From Methanosarcina mazei S-6 (GTDB lineage Archaea > Halobacteriota > Methanosarcinia > Methanosarcinales > Methanosarcinaceae): DNA of 64,000 bases. Of the stretch, positions 1-8,502 are shown piece by piece. Each line of letters opens with the position of its first letter. Position 1 is the stretch's first letter. The notes under the pieces are model-generated. The model had not been told where the DNA came from and did no database searches. It saw only the letters and a list, made by a program, of their open reading frames with translations. Location of the stretch: the NCBI RefSeq assembly GCF_000970205.1, contig NZ_CP009512.1:186001-250000 (forward strand). The letters run 5' to 3'. A program made the translations under genes and the position numbers.

Positions 1-150
1 GTTTTGCTTGTAATGTTACTTCTCAGAGACATCCTTCCTTTGCTAAAGAACTGGGATGAATCTGTACAAACTTCTTTGAATATGGGGATTCTTCCACTTC
101 TGTTTTCTTTCGGTGCAGTAGTCCTTTATAAACTCGTAGCTCTCTTCTAA
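1..150 (+). CDS. C-terminal end of a small membrane protein (cut by window edge)
   Basis: An open frame runs from the first base to a TAA stop, giving 49 residues rich in Leu/Val/Ile with two hydrophobic stretches separated by a short charged segment (KNWDE). The start lies outside the window. The pattern (charged turn, about 10 residues, then MGILPLL plus a final hydrophobic helix) resembles the C-terminus of the small membrane protein at 33978-34268 (IGIFPLL plus final helix). I infer that the two are distant paralogues. No function can be assigned. A stem-loop follows 12 bases after the stop. Confidence 0.55.
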   Translation, partial: VLLVMLLLRDILPLLKNWDESVQTSLNMGILPLLFSFGAVVLYKLVALF

Positions 151-162
151 TTTATGGGGAGA

Positions 163-178
163 GCTTAATATTTTAAGC
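163..178 (+). terminator. Stem-loop after the first gene
   Basis: Perfect 6-bp stem GCTTAA/TTAAGC with a 4-base loop, just after the stop of the preceding gene. It may end or protect the transcript 3' end. The rest of the gap to 462 is T-rich and I see nothing else in it. Confidence 0.35.
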
Positions 179-462
179 CTGTAAGCTGGAGACAAAACAC
201 TGTAGAGATAAACCATTTTTTATTTTAAAAGTTCTGAGGAAAATTAGTTTTTTCAGGCTGTCAAAAATAAGTTTTCCTGCCTTTTTTTCTGCTCCTTCTT
301 TTCTGCCTGTTCATTCTTTATGTCCTGCTCTTTTTTGCTTTTTATTTACATTCTCTTACCTGCTTCAAGCATCTGATTTTTCTTTCTGTCGGCAAAATTT
401 TATGGCAGAATGCGTGGCATGGTTGAAATTACAGATCGGAGTGTGCATTTTAAAAAATAAAT

Positions 463-1320
463 TTAAAATAGATGGGGAATAACCCCAAAGAGGAAGACAT
501 TTATGAAGCCGTGTACCATTGTGACAAGAGGGAGGCTTCGGGTTTTGTAGAACATGTATCCTATAATAAAACCTACCAGGAAAGCGTAGAAAATTTCAAC
601 CATGCTTCCATATCCCGAATGCATCAGCCCGAAGAGGACGCTTGTCACAAGTAAGCCACCCCTGCTTCCAAGGAACATTTCAAGCCTGTTTTGCAAGATG
701 GATCTGAAAATGATCTCTTCAACAAGACCTACTAAAAAGACCATAACAAGGGTGAGTATCAACAGGCTGATTATTGAGAGATCAGGAACCAGGTAATTTG
801 TCTCTATTATAAAATATTCTCCTATTCCGAGAAGGAGACCGATAATTATTGAAAGTGGAATATAGGTGCCTATTTTTTTGAAGGTTACCCCAAGTTGTTC
901 CTGGTTAAATCCCTGATTGGTGAGCGCAACAGTAACTGGAATTGTGAGGAGCCCATAGATAAAGACAAATGAGTAAAGGGTTATCTCATAAAAAGCTGGC
1001 ATTGAGAGATTTACCAGCCGCAGGATTGGCAGCAGGATAAAAGCCTGATAAGTCTTCTGGATCTCTACATTTTTTATATATAGCATGGAAAAACAAAGCC
1101 CAATAAGAAGGACTGCATGGACTTCCATCGCAGGTATGATTTTTCCGGAATATATCAGAAACTCTGCAATTGCGACTAATAATACCGGAATAATAATGTA
1201 GAGCCCTTTGTTTTTTATTTCGGGCTCGGATGCTGACATGTGCGCGTAAGTTCCCCGGTATTCAGGCCTTTGTGCTTCTCTATCAGGTGTTTTTAACTCC
1301 AGATTCTCATAAGTTTCCAT
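463..1320 (-). CDS. CPBP-family intramembrane metalloprotease (CAAX protease-like)
   Basis: This 285-residue polytopic protein carries the full CPBP/Abi (Rce1-like) motif set: EExxxR at 201-206 (EEIIFR), a His in FGLMHSG (H234) and HxxxN at 270-274 (HGFIN). These are the membrane-embedded catalytic or metal-binding residues of the family, which cleaves or processes membrane-associated proteins. About 40 hydrophilic residues precede the first membrane segment. The start is supported by GGGGAGG seven bases upstream. It lies directly downstream of the DUF1616 gene; the stop of that gene sits between this Shine-Dalgarno and ATG, so the two are very probably co-transcribed and translationally coupled. 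Substrate unknown. Confidence 0.88.
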   Translation of the reverse strand: METYENLELKTPDREAQRPEYRGTYAHMSASEPEIKNKGLYIIIPVLLVAIAEFLIYSGKIIPAMEVHAVLLIGLCFSMLYIKNVEIQKTYQAFILLPILRLVNLSMPAFYEITLYSFVFIYGLLTIPVTVALTNQGFNQEQLGVTFKKIGTYIPLSIIIGLLLGIGEYFIIETNYLVPDLSIISLLILTLVMVFLVGLVEEIIFRSILQNRLEMFLGSRGGLLVTSVLFGLMHSGYGSMVEIFYAFLVGFIIGYMFYKTRSLPLVTMVHGFINVFLFGVIPHLF

Positions 1321-1322
1321 TT

Positions 1323-2207
1323 TTATGCCTCCCCGATAACATCTATCCAGAGGCGCAGGTCCTCATAAGGTATCTCTTTTTCGGTTTCATTGAAAAGCAG
1401 AAACTGGAGCTCCAGATCTTTTCCTCTTATAGAGGGGGTTATCTCAAGAGGTTCTTCCAGGGTCTTATTGTCTTCAAGCTGTATGTGTTTCAGGTTTTCA
1501 GGCAGAGCCAGTGATTTATTTTCAAGCCTGACATCCAGTGTATAATTTACTGTCCTGTGTTCGTGGTTTGCAATCCCTATAATGACAGTTTCGCTTTTTC
1601 CCTGCACATATTCCATAGTATAATTATCGGCTTTTCCCTCAGGCCCAAGAATATAAAATTCTGTGAATGGGTCATGCTGGTGGGGAAATATGCTTATATA
1701 TGCCGTAGCCCCTGCAAGTGTCAGGAGGGAAATTGCCAGAAAAGCCCTCAGGGTCTTTTCCGTTGAAGATTCCGGTTTTCCCAGGACTTCAACTATGGAA
1801 CTGGCAGATTTTTTGAAAGAAACTTCAAAGGCTTTGTCTTCTGGAAGCTGCTTCCTGCGAATATACGCTCCTGCACATGCCAGGATAATAAATACAGAAA
1901 GGCTTGCGAGAAGAGGCATCTCTCTTATCCCGAATGATGTATTATCAAGTGCAAGTCCTGTAAGAGGTACTATTGCAACACTCATCCCTATGGAAAGTGC
2001 TGCCCTTTCAACTCCTTCAAGTCCGTTTTTTGCCGGAAATAGTAAGGCTACAAGGGCATACCCCGGCAGAAATAACACCAGTAGCAGTCCAAGGACGATG
2101 CGAATAAAACTCTCGTTAAGTACAGGAATGAGTACGATAATATCTGTAAGAATTACAAGACCTGCCACGAGCAGCAGATCAGATGGAAACTTCTGGTTTC
2201 CGGCCAT
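1323..2207 (-). CDS. DUF1616 membrane protein
   Basis: The N-terminal half has several membrane helices with the DUF1616 signature region (VLFLPGYALVALLFP, then ERAALSIGMSVAIVPLTGL, residues about 40-85). The C-terminal half, after one more helix, is an extracytoplasmic beta-rich domain with N-glycosylation-type sequons (NYT, NKS, NKT). DUF1616 proteins are common near archaeal surface-polysaccharide genes but have no proven biochemistry. I prefer the ATG at 2207, because AGGAG lies five bases upstream, over an ATG four codons earlier that overlaps that site. First gene of a two-gene operon with the CPBP protease. Confidence 0.82.
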   Translation of the reverse strand: MAGNQKFPSDLLLVAGLVILTDIIVLIPVLNESFIRIVLGLLLVLFLPGYALVALLFPAKNGLEGVERAALSIGMSVAIVPLTGLALDNTSFGIREMPLLASLSVFIILACAGAYIRRKQLPEDKAFEVSFKKSASSIVEVLGKPESSTEKTLRAFLAISLLTLAGATAYISIFPHQHDPFTEFYILGPEGKADNYTMEYVQGKSETVIIGIANHEHRTVNYTLDVRLENKSLALPENLKHIQLEDNKTLEEPLEITPSIRGKDLELQFLLFNETEKEIPYEDLRLWIDVIGEA

Positions 2208-2770
2208 ATGACTCCTCATAAAACGGTTTTAATGTTTTTCTGGGTTCCCAGTTATTTTTTCGTGTATTCAGGCTAACTCTACTGATCTGATTGTCAATCT
2301 TCATGTTTTTTAGACGAACTTATTTGATGCTTTCTCAGCTCGTCTGCCCTTCTCTTCTATTATGAAGAATTGAGGTCCAGAATGATATAATTTACCCAGA
2401 TGTTTCAATCCAGTAGCGATTTTTTTGATGTATTAAATTATGTTTCCGAATAAGCTATATTATTTCAATTATGATTTTAATTTGAGTAGATCAAATTATC
2501 TTTTTGTATAAAATATCTTTCCCTTTTCCTGTCTGCTATTATAAAAATATGTTTTTTCTTTACAGCCTATTCTGGGATTTTTATATCTCAGATAAAGTTT
2601 AATGATTCTTTTGAAATGATTTTCCTGATTATGTTCATTTTTTTTAATTATGTATACTTTATCACAAAAAACGCTGTTAACAATGTATCTGTATAATTTT
2701 TTATATCTATTTTCTCCTGATCAAGATTCCTTTAGGAGGTTTTTAAAGGCTTTTCTGGCTAATAAATCTC
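2208..2770. other. Non-coding gap, AT-rich
   Basis: Divergent region between the DUF1616 gene and the duplicated glycosyltransferase unit. Runs of A/T with several TATA-like stretches. No open frame or structured element that I can support. Confidence 0.5.
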
Positions 2771-2835
2771 TTAATCCGATTTTATTTCTTTTTCGTCATC
2801 GGCTAGACTGCTGAACTATTTTTTGTGCCTAAATG

Positions 2836-2844
2836 CTTATATAG
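2836..2844 (+). promoter_or_regulatory. TATA box of the duplicated GT2 unit (copy A)
   Basis: CTTATATAG in an otherwise mixed context, conserved at the same place in copy B. With usual archaeal spacing, transcription would start near 2865, leaving an unusually long leader of about 240 bases before the ATG. Confidence 0.5.
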
Positions 2845-3110
2845 CTCATATATTAAAACAAATACACGTCTTAATAGGAACTATGACCTGGCTGTAAAAC
2901 ATCTTTGCTTTCGCTAAACGGAGCATAAAAATCCCCCAATGATGTTTCTACACCCTTAATTGTAGTTAATCCTTAGAAACCCTATAAAATTTGTGGAGCG
3001 ACGACCCTGAAAAATTTATTTACTGTATTTGGAATTCTGGTCACTTTCTCTGCAGAACAGCGGTTTATACAGACATTTGTATCTTTTGATGAAGAGGTAG
3101 TTGATTATAC

Positions 3111-4007
3111 ATGACCATTACTATTGCAGCCATGCCTGCGTATAATGAATCCCATTCTATTGCCGATGTTATTCAGGGCTGTAAAAAATACGTGGACCGG
3201 GTTGTGGTTGTGGATGATGGAAGTACTGACAACACTGTTGATATCGCTGAGTCCCTTGGCGCTTATGTCGTCCGCCACGAAGTTAACCAGGGTTATGGTG
3301 CAGCCCTCCGCCACTGTTTTGAAGCTGCCCGCAATCTTGGTGCCAGCTCCATGGTTATCATCGATTCCGACGGTCAGCACGATCCTTCTGAAATCCCCAA
3401 ACTTCTTGAGCCTTTAAGAGATGGTTTCGACCTTGTTATTGGCTCACGTTTCGTCAACGGTAACGGAAAAAACGTTCCTATTTACCGTAAATTCGGCATG
3501 AAAGTTCTTGATGTGGCAACTTATATTGCAGGCGGTCTTCATGTTACAGATTCTCAGAGTGGTTTCCGCGCCTATGGCAAAAAAGCTATTGAGAATATCA
3601 ACCTGAATGGGACTGACATGTCTGCAGGTTCTGAGATTCTTATTCAGGCAAGAGACCATAAACTTAAATTTACTGAAGTGGAGATCCACTGCAGGTATGA
3701 CCTTGAAGACTGCTCAAGTGAACATCCGTTCATACACGGTCCCCGTGTCCTGTTCCAGCTTTTAAAAGATATGGAATACAGGCGTCCCCTGTACTACTTT
3801 GCTGTCCCGGGCTTGATCATGACGTCTACAGGTGTCCTTATGGGTCTTAAGTTCCTCCAGGACTACATTCTTGGAGATTATCTGCGTTTTGGACCCACGC
3901 TCCTTATGGTGATGCTGACAATAATAGGCGCTTTCATGATATTTACAGGAATTATACTGCATGCGATTTCGAGAATGATATTTATCAATGAACAGATTCG
4001 AAGATGA
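3111..4007 (+). CDS. GT2 glycosyltransferase, dolichyl-phosphate sugar synthase-like (copy A)
   Basis: 298 residues. The GT-A domain shows PAYNE (9-13), DDGSTD (35-40), the metal-binding DSD (85-87), GSRF (111-114) and DSQSGFRAY (147-155), as in dolichyl-phosphate mannose/glucose synthases and related polyprenyl-phosphate glycosyltransferases. Two hydrophobic C-terminal segments (about 231-250 and 262-288) anchor it in the membrane. Expected reaction: transfer of a sugar from a nucleotide sugar to a polyprenyl phosphate or to a lipid-linked glycan at the cytoplasmic face. The sugar is unknown. It is nearly identical to the gene at 18717-19616; differences cluster in the last 40 percent. GAGGT lies 12 bases before the ATG. 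Confidence 0.92.
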   Translation: MTITIAAMPAYNESHSIADVIQGCKKYVDRVVVVDDGSTDNTVDIAESLGAYVVRHEVNQGYGAALRHCFEAARNLGASSMVIIDSDGQHDPSEIPKLLEPLRDGFDLVIGSRFVNGNGKNVPIYRKFGMKVLDVATYIAGGLHVTDSQSGFRAYGKKAIENINLNGTDMSAGSEILIQARDHKLKFTEVEIHCRYDLEDCSSEHPFIHGPRVLFQLLKDMEYRRPLYYFAVPGLIMTSTGVLMGLKFLQDYILGDYLRFGPTLLMVMLTIIGAFMIFTGIILHAISRMIFINEQIRR

Positions 4008-4033
4008 TAAAGGTTAAAAAGTGATTATTTAAT

Positions 4034-4387
4034 ACTCTCTGTCCTGTGGTAAGATTCCTGAATGAAAATGTCAGAGAAAACCTGTACGTTCATGGGTAGA
4101 AAACTTATTGTCGACTACCCTGAATAATTATTTAATAATATCTTAATGAACACATTTTTATAATAAATACATCTTGATGAAAAAATATGAAAATAAAATC
4201 GTAAGTAAAATGTAATAAATCCGAATATTTTTAAATTATCGAGGCATTTTTTCAAAGCAAAATCTTCTTAATCAATGAACCTATTTGTGAATATTATTTG
4301 ATTTTTAAAAAAATCTACAATTTAACTTAAACCGATTGTCAGTGAATATAATCTGAATTTTATGAAGCTAAGGATAACAGGGATATT
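4034..4387. other. Non-coding gap
   Basis: AT-rich sequence between the GT2 gene and a large membrane protein gene. No open frame or repeat that I can support. Confidence 0.4.
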
Positions 4388-6358
4388 ATGTCTTTATTGA
4401 ATGAAATTGAGGAGTTAAAACCTGCTAATAACAGGTGGATGAAACTTATCTACTCTTTATTTCCATTATGCGTGATTATTGCTGTATTATTTGCATTCTT
4501 ATGGATGTTTGCTATTGGAAAAGTAGCTTTTGTGATTAAAGGGATATTCACTGGAGTCCCTGCAGTCATCTCCTGTATTTTTTTATTATTTATTTATAAA
4601 AGAGATGTAGCATTAAATGATATTCGCGTTTTTCTTTCCATCAGTCAAAATTCCTTAACCTATTTGTTTGGAATTCTCTACCTCAGTTCAGTCACTGTAC
4701 TTTTATTGTTCCCAGGAGCCAGGACCTGGCATTATTTTGCGCTGATTGTGCTGCTTTACATTTCTGTTTTGCTGCAAATATTATCCGAAAACTCCAACCC
4801 CTCTGTTATTCTAGTTGAGATTTTTTTAATTCTGCTGAATCTTACTTATAGTGTTACTTTAAATTACGATCTTTATTTTGGGACTACTGACATTATGCCT
4901 CATATTTTACTCTCTGAAATGACTGCAGCATCAGGACATGTTATTTCAACCTCTTTGACCGATTATGCATTCTTCCCTCTATATCACATAATGGTCGCTT
5001 CAGCTTCCAATTTATTGAACATAGACGTAAAATCAGCTCTCTTTTTAATAGCCGCACCTATTTTTGCAATAACTATCTTTTTTGTTTACTACCTTTCACA
5101 GTATGTATCTAATAATCGCCAGATTTCTCTGCTTTCTTCCTTACTGTTTTCTTCGAGTGCAATTGTGCTTTATTACGGTGCATATATGATTACTCGAACA
5201 ATATCTTTTGTAATGTTTGTTGTATTACTGTATTTGATTTATAGTGTCAATTTCAAAGAGGATAAATTTCCTCTAAAAGTTCTTTCCGTTATTGCCACTA
5301 TTTTTTTAATACTGGTGCACAATGTTTCTTTACCCCAATTTATCTTGTTAATGGCCATTCTTCTTGTTTGTGAATATCTGGTTAATGTTGGCAAACATAT
5401 AAGCAGGCCTTTTTTTGTTTTCTTAAGCGTTGCATTTGTATCCTACTGGTTTTTCGTAGCATATCTGTTTCTTCAGAGGAGTATATCCGTACGTCTACAG
5501 AGCCGGTTCTATGACTCAATGATTTTGACACTTGAGGGAGCAGAAAGTGTTAATGAACATCTGATTAATCTAGTAGGATCCCTGGATAACTCGGTTTTTC
5601 TGTTTTTTGCTTTAATTGGAATTGGTTTTCTTCTGAAAAAATACAGAAACAACTATGCTGCGGTATTTGGACTGTTCGCCCTGATTACTCTCGTATTTTA
5701 TATCCCTAACCCCCTCAATACTATCTGGCAGCTGCAGGTTTTATTCAGGATTGATAGATTCAAGCTTTTTGTCAGTCCCTTTATGGCTTTTGTTATGAGC
5801 TACGGCATTTATGTATTCTGGAATTATCTGTCAAAATCTCCCTCTAAAAAGAGTTATCCTTTAGTTATAATTCTCTTATTATTCTCTACCTTTGTGTTTA
5901 TTTCTTCTGTCTACAGTATCTCGGATTCTGAAAGTCTTGTTGTCGAGTCCGCACATCCATACTTTACAGCTCAGGAACTGAAAGGATTTGAGCATGTTAA
6001 AGACTATATTCCCGCTGGCTCTCATATTTACTCTGACTATTACACGGCACGGTACTTTGAATTCCCTGGGTCAACAGGGGCATCAGAGAATAAGGACCTT
6101 TTGATTTACCGGAGCTATAGAGTCGATAATGTGAGTAATTTCGATCAGTATAAAGGTTACATTGTGATCAGAACTAGCGAATTCCTCCGAGCCGGTTTAT
6201 ATTTTAGCAAAGGAGGAACTAATGCGGAAAGTGCTAATTATTTTTATAAAGGAACTACCGAAAATAAATTGGAAATGGAAAATAATCTGAAAAAAATAAG
6301 TAAAATTTATTCAAGTCCGGTAGAATCTATATTCATTGGTGGCTATGGAGTTAATTAA
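4388..6358 (+). CDS. GT-C-like polytopic membrane protein (putative glycosyltransferase)
   Basis: 656 residues with about 12 hydrophobic segments over the first 500 residues and a hydrophilic C-terminal domain of about 140 residues, the layout of GT-C enzymes that take sugars from lipid carriers on the outer face. A loop holds D168-x3-H172 (DIMPH), and 28 residues later FFPLYH (His200). The second membrane protein, at 41955-43898, has the same pair (DAYAH, then YYPLAH), which argues for a shared family and a catalytic Asp/His role. Alternatives are a polysaccharide polymerase or another glycan-handling protein. The gene stands alone with gaps of several hundred bases on both sides. Confidence 0.7.
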   Translation: MSLLNEIEELKPANNRWMKLIYSLFPLCVIIAVLFAFLWMFAIGKVAFVIKGIFTGVPAVISCIFLLFIYKRDVALNDIRVFLSISQNSLTYLFGILYLSSVTVLLLFPGARTWHYFALIVLLYISVLLQILSENSNPSVILVEIFLILLNLTYSVTLNYDLYFGTTDIMPHILLSEMTAASGHVISTSLTDYAFFPLYHIMVASASNLLNIDVKSALFLIAAPIFAITIFFVYYLSQYVSNNRQISLLSSLLFSSSAIVLYYGAYMITRTISFVMFVVLLYLIYSVNFKEDKFPLKVLSVIATIFLILVHNVSLPQFILLMAILLVCEYLVNVGKHISRPFFVFLSVAFVSYWFFVAYLFLQRSISVRLQSRFYDSMILTLEGAESVNEHLINLVGSLDNSVFLFFALIGIGFLLKKYRNNYAAVFGLFALITLVFYIPNPLNTIWQLQVLFRIDRFKLFVSPFMAFVMSYGIYVFWNYLSKSPSKKSYPLVIILLLFSTFVFISSVYSISDSESLVVESAHPYFTAQELKGFEHVKDYIPAGSHIYSDYYTARYFEFPGSTGASENKDLLIYRSYRVDNVSNFDQYKGYIVIRTSEFLRAGLYFSKGGTNAESANYFYKGTTENKLEMENNLKKISKIYSSPVESIFIGGYGVN

Positions 6359-6435
6359 ACACCTATCAGTTCTCTTGTATGATAAATCTGATAATATCCA
6401 GATACGTTAAAATTTTTTAATATTTACTCCGGGAA

Positions 6436-6459
6436 TATGTGAGCTATTTTTCTCACATA
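6436..6459 (+). terminator. Stem-loop downstream of the GT-C-like gene
   Basis: Perfect 8-bp stem TATGTGAG/CTCACATA with an 8-base T-rich loop, 78 bases after the stop. Probable transcript 3' end structure. Confidence 0.4.
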
Positions 6460-6815
6460 CTTTCATAAGAGTAGAGTACGGCTGTCAAAAATGCGGAGGG
6501 GAAGAACTGCAGTAAATTGAGAATACTGTTAGATAGATAGTGTTTATTAATTATAGTTTGCTATTTATCTGGAAATGGAGGCAATCTTTGGATGGGTGAT
6601 ATTATTTTGTAGCAGGACATTTTTTATGTTCCGGAGTAGATATCTCATCCTTGATTTTCGAAAATTATAATTCTGTCTCATCCTCTAAACACCTTTTTCA
6701 GACCGAAACGATTGGATAAAAAAGGCTACTGGATTATTTCCTTCCCAATTAAGGATTAAGGTCATTCTCAAAAACAATTTTGGGAATTATTTTATTCAAA
6801 ACACGGGGACTAAGA
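6460..6815. other. Upstream region of a beta-helix gene
   Basis: No gene seen. It must hold the promoter of the following secreted protein, but I cannot single out one TATA box with confidence. Confidence 0.35.
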
Positions 6816-8423
6816 ATGAAAAAAAGAAATTGGACGTGTAAATGGCAAAATAGAAAAAATGTCGGAGTTTACATTGTAATTCTCTTTTTTTTAATCTTAA
6901 CTGGAACAGCCTCGATTTCTCTTACTCCAGATATGACAGTTTATGTTGCAGGAGATGGCAGTGGAGACTTCAACTGTGATGGAGAGGCTGACCAGGTAGA
7001 GATAAATCATGCCCTTAAATTTGTAGCAGAAAACCCTGACTATACCACTGTTTATCTCAAAGGCCCCTTCACCTATACTATTGACGAAACTATTTACATC
7101 CACAGCAACACTATTCTGGAGGGAGATTCAGATGCTGTTGTCAAACTGATTGATCGTGCTGGATGGACCAATAAGCCCATGATACCTTTGATTGGTAAGT
7201 ATGGAGATTCAAAAATAACCAATGTAACTATCAGTGGGTTTGAAATTGATGGAAATCATGATGGTAACACTGGACATTCCAAAGGTCAGGGCTACTATAA
7301 TATGATTTATTTTAACAACGCGACAAATATAACAGTTTGCAATATGTATATGCACGACGGCCATGGTGATGGGCTGCGGATTAACTATGGTGAAAATATC
7401 CAGTTTTATAATAATACTATCTATCAACTTGGACATGACGGGCTTTATGCTATTGAATCTTACAATGTAAAAGCCTGGAATAATACAATAACCTGCAGGA
7501 CCAACAGTGGTCTCAGAGTCTGGAATTCAAATCACGTAAAATTCTATGATAATGTTATTGACTCGACTTATGATAGGAGCGCAGGAGGACCTGGAATCCA
7601 GATTCAAAAATCCTCAGCTGTTATGGATGATATAGAAGTTTATAACAATGTTATCCATAACACCTTTGGGCCCGGGTTATGGCTGATAGGTTACGACTCT
7701 TCTTACTCTAAAGAGGAGGCTCGAAACGTCCACATCCATCACAATATATTTTACAGTACTGGAACAAATCCAAGCATAGACTGGGTGGGCGGCATCGTAA
7801 TCAGTGGATTTTATGATACTCTTATTGAAAACAATGTATTTGATGGCGTATACCATGCTGCAGTAGTCCATATGTATCCGGATGGCAAGTCTGCCGACCT
7901 TTCTCCTAAAGGTACAGGATATACAACCATTGTCCGCAATAATATTATAGCGAACACACTTGAACGTAAAAAAAGCTCTCTGGGGACAGGATATGGTGTA
8001 ATTAACTATCTCCCTGAATCACATAGTTTCGTGATCCATAACAATTGTCTTTACAATAATAAAGGTGGAGACTTTATAAATGCAACGTCAACAGGCAGTG
8101 TTTATGAGAATCCGCTTTTTGCAAGCAGGAGGAATCATGATTACCACCTTAAGTCGACAGGCGGCAGATGGAACGGAAAAACATGGGTAAAAGACCGTGT
8201 AATATCTCCATGTATTGATGCAGGTTACTCCTCTTCAGATTATTCACAGGAGCCTGAAGACAATGGAGGCAGGATTAATATAGGAAGGTACGGAAACACT
8301 GAGGAAGCATCAAAATCAGGAATAATGCCCGGATATCAGGCGTGGTGGTATAAGGTATCTCAGGTATCTCCATTAGGTCTGAAAATACTCAGGACATTGA
8401 TCAGGATATTCTTTTTTATTTGA
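6816..8423 (+). CDS. Secreted right-handed beta-helix protein, disaggregatase-related, no C-terminal repeats
   Basis: 535 residues. A Lys/Arg-rich N-terminus is followed by one hydrophobic segment (about 18-35), a signal peptide or signal anchor. The mature part opens with VYVAGDGSGDFNCDG, then a parallel beta-helix with many NN/N-x-I turns, and conserved HGDGLR, GHDGLY and TNSGLRVW motifs. This is the core of the disaggregatase-related (Disaggr_assoc) and pectate-lyase-like families; a polysaccharide-cleaving or binding role outside the cell is inferred. The protein ends with a hydrophobic tail (ILRTLIRIFFFI), shared with the paralogue at 51067-52677, that could anchor it. I chose the ATG at 6816 (GGGGACT upstream) over an in-frame TTG 12 codons earlier. 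Confidence 0.85.
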   Translation: MKKRNWTCKWQNRKNVGVYIVILFFLILTGTASISLTPDMTVYVAGDGSGDFNCDGEADQVEINHALKFVAENPDYTTVYLKGPFTYTIDETIYIHSNTILEGDSDAVVKLIDRAGWTNKPMIPLIGKYGDSKITNVTISGFEIDGNHDGNTGHSKGQGYYNMIYFNNATNITVCNMYMHDGHGDGLRINYGENIQFYNNTIYQLGHDGLYAIESYNVKAWNNTITCRTNSGLRVWNSNHVKFYDNVIDSTYDRSAGGPGIQIQKSSAVMDDIEVYNNVIHNTFGPGLWLIGYDSSYSKEEARNVHIHHNIFYSTGTNPSIDWVGGIVISGFYDTLIENNVFDGVYHAAVVHMYPDGKSADLSPKGTGYTTIVRNNIIANTLERKKSSLGTGYGVINYLPESHSFVIHNNCLYNNKGGDFINATSTGSVYENPLFASRRNHDYHLKSTGGRWNGKTWVKDRVISPCIDAGYSSSDYSQEPEDNGGRINIGRYGNTEEASKSGIMPGYQAWWYKVSQVSPLGLKILRTLIRIFFFI

Positions 8424-8431
8424 TATAAGTA

Positions 8432-8502
8432 AAGGAGGTCTTTCCGAAAACCAGGTGCCTGGAGATCAAATCCGCTTCAGTCCAGATCTCGGGGACCTCC
8501 TT
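8432..8502. terminator. Structured element between convergent genes
   Basis: Outer 9-bp stem AAGGAGGTC/GACCTCCTT encloses GAGATC/GATCTC and a small CAGG/CCTG hairpin. It lies between the stops of two convergent beta-helix genes, so it may end transcripts from both sides. Confidence 0.45.

Larger units (their letters stand above)
2771..4033. repeat. Direct repeat, copy A (GT2 gene plus leader)
   Basis: About 1.26 kb repeated in the same orientation at 18377-19639 (constant offset 15606). The match covers the promoter, a leader of roughly 240 bases and a complete GT2 gene, and ends a few bases after the stop. Bases 2951-3526 are identical in both copies, including third codon positions. The promoter side and the 3' third carry scattered substitutions. 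In copy B the repeat runs up to the ATG of a further GT2 gene that is absent here. Confidence 0.9.
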
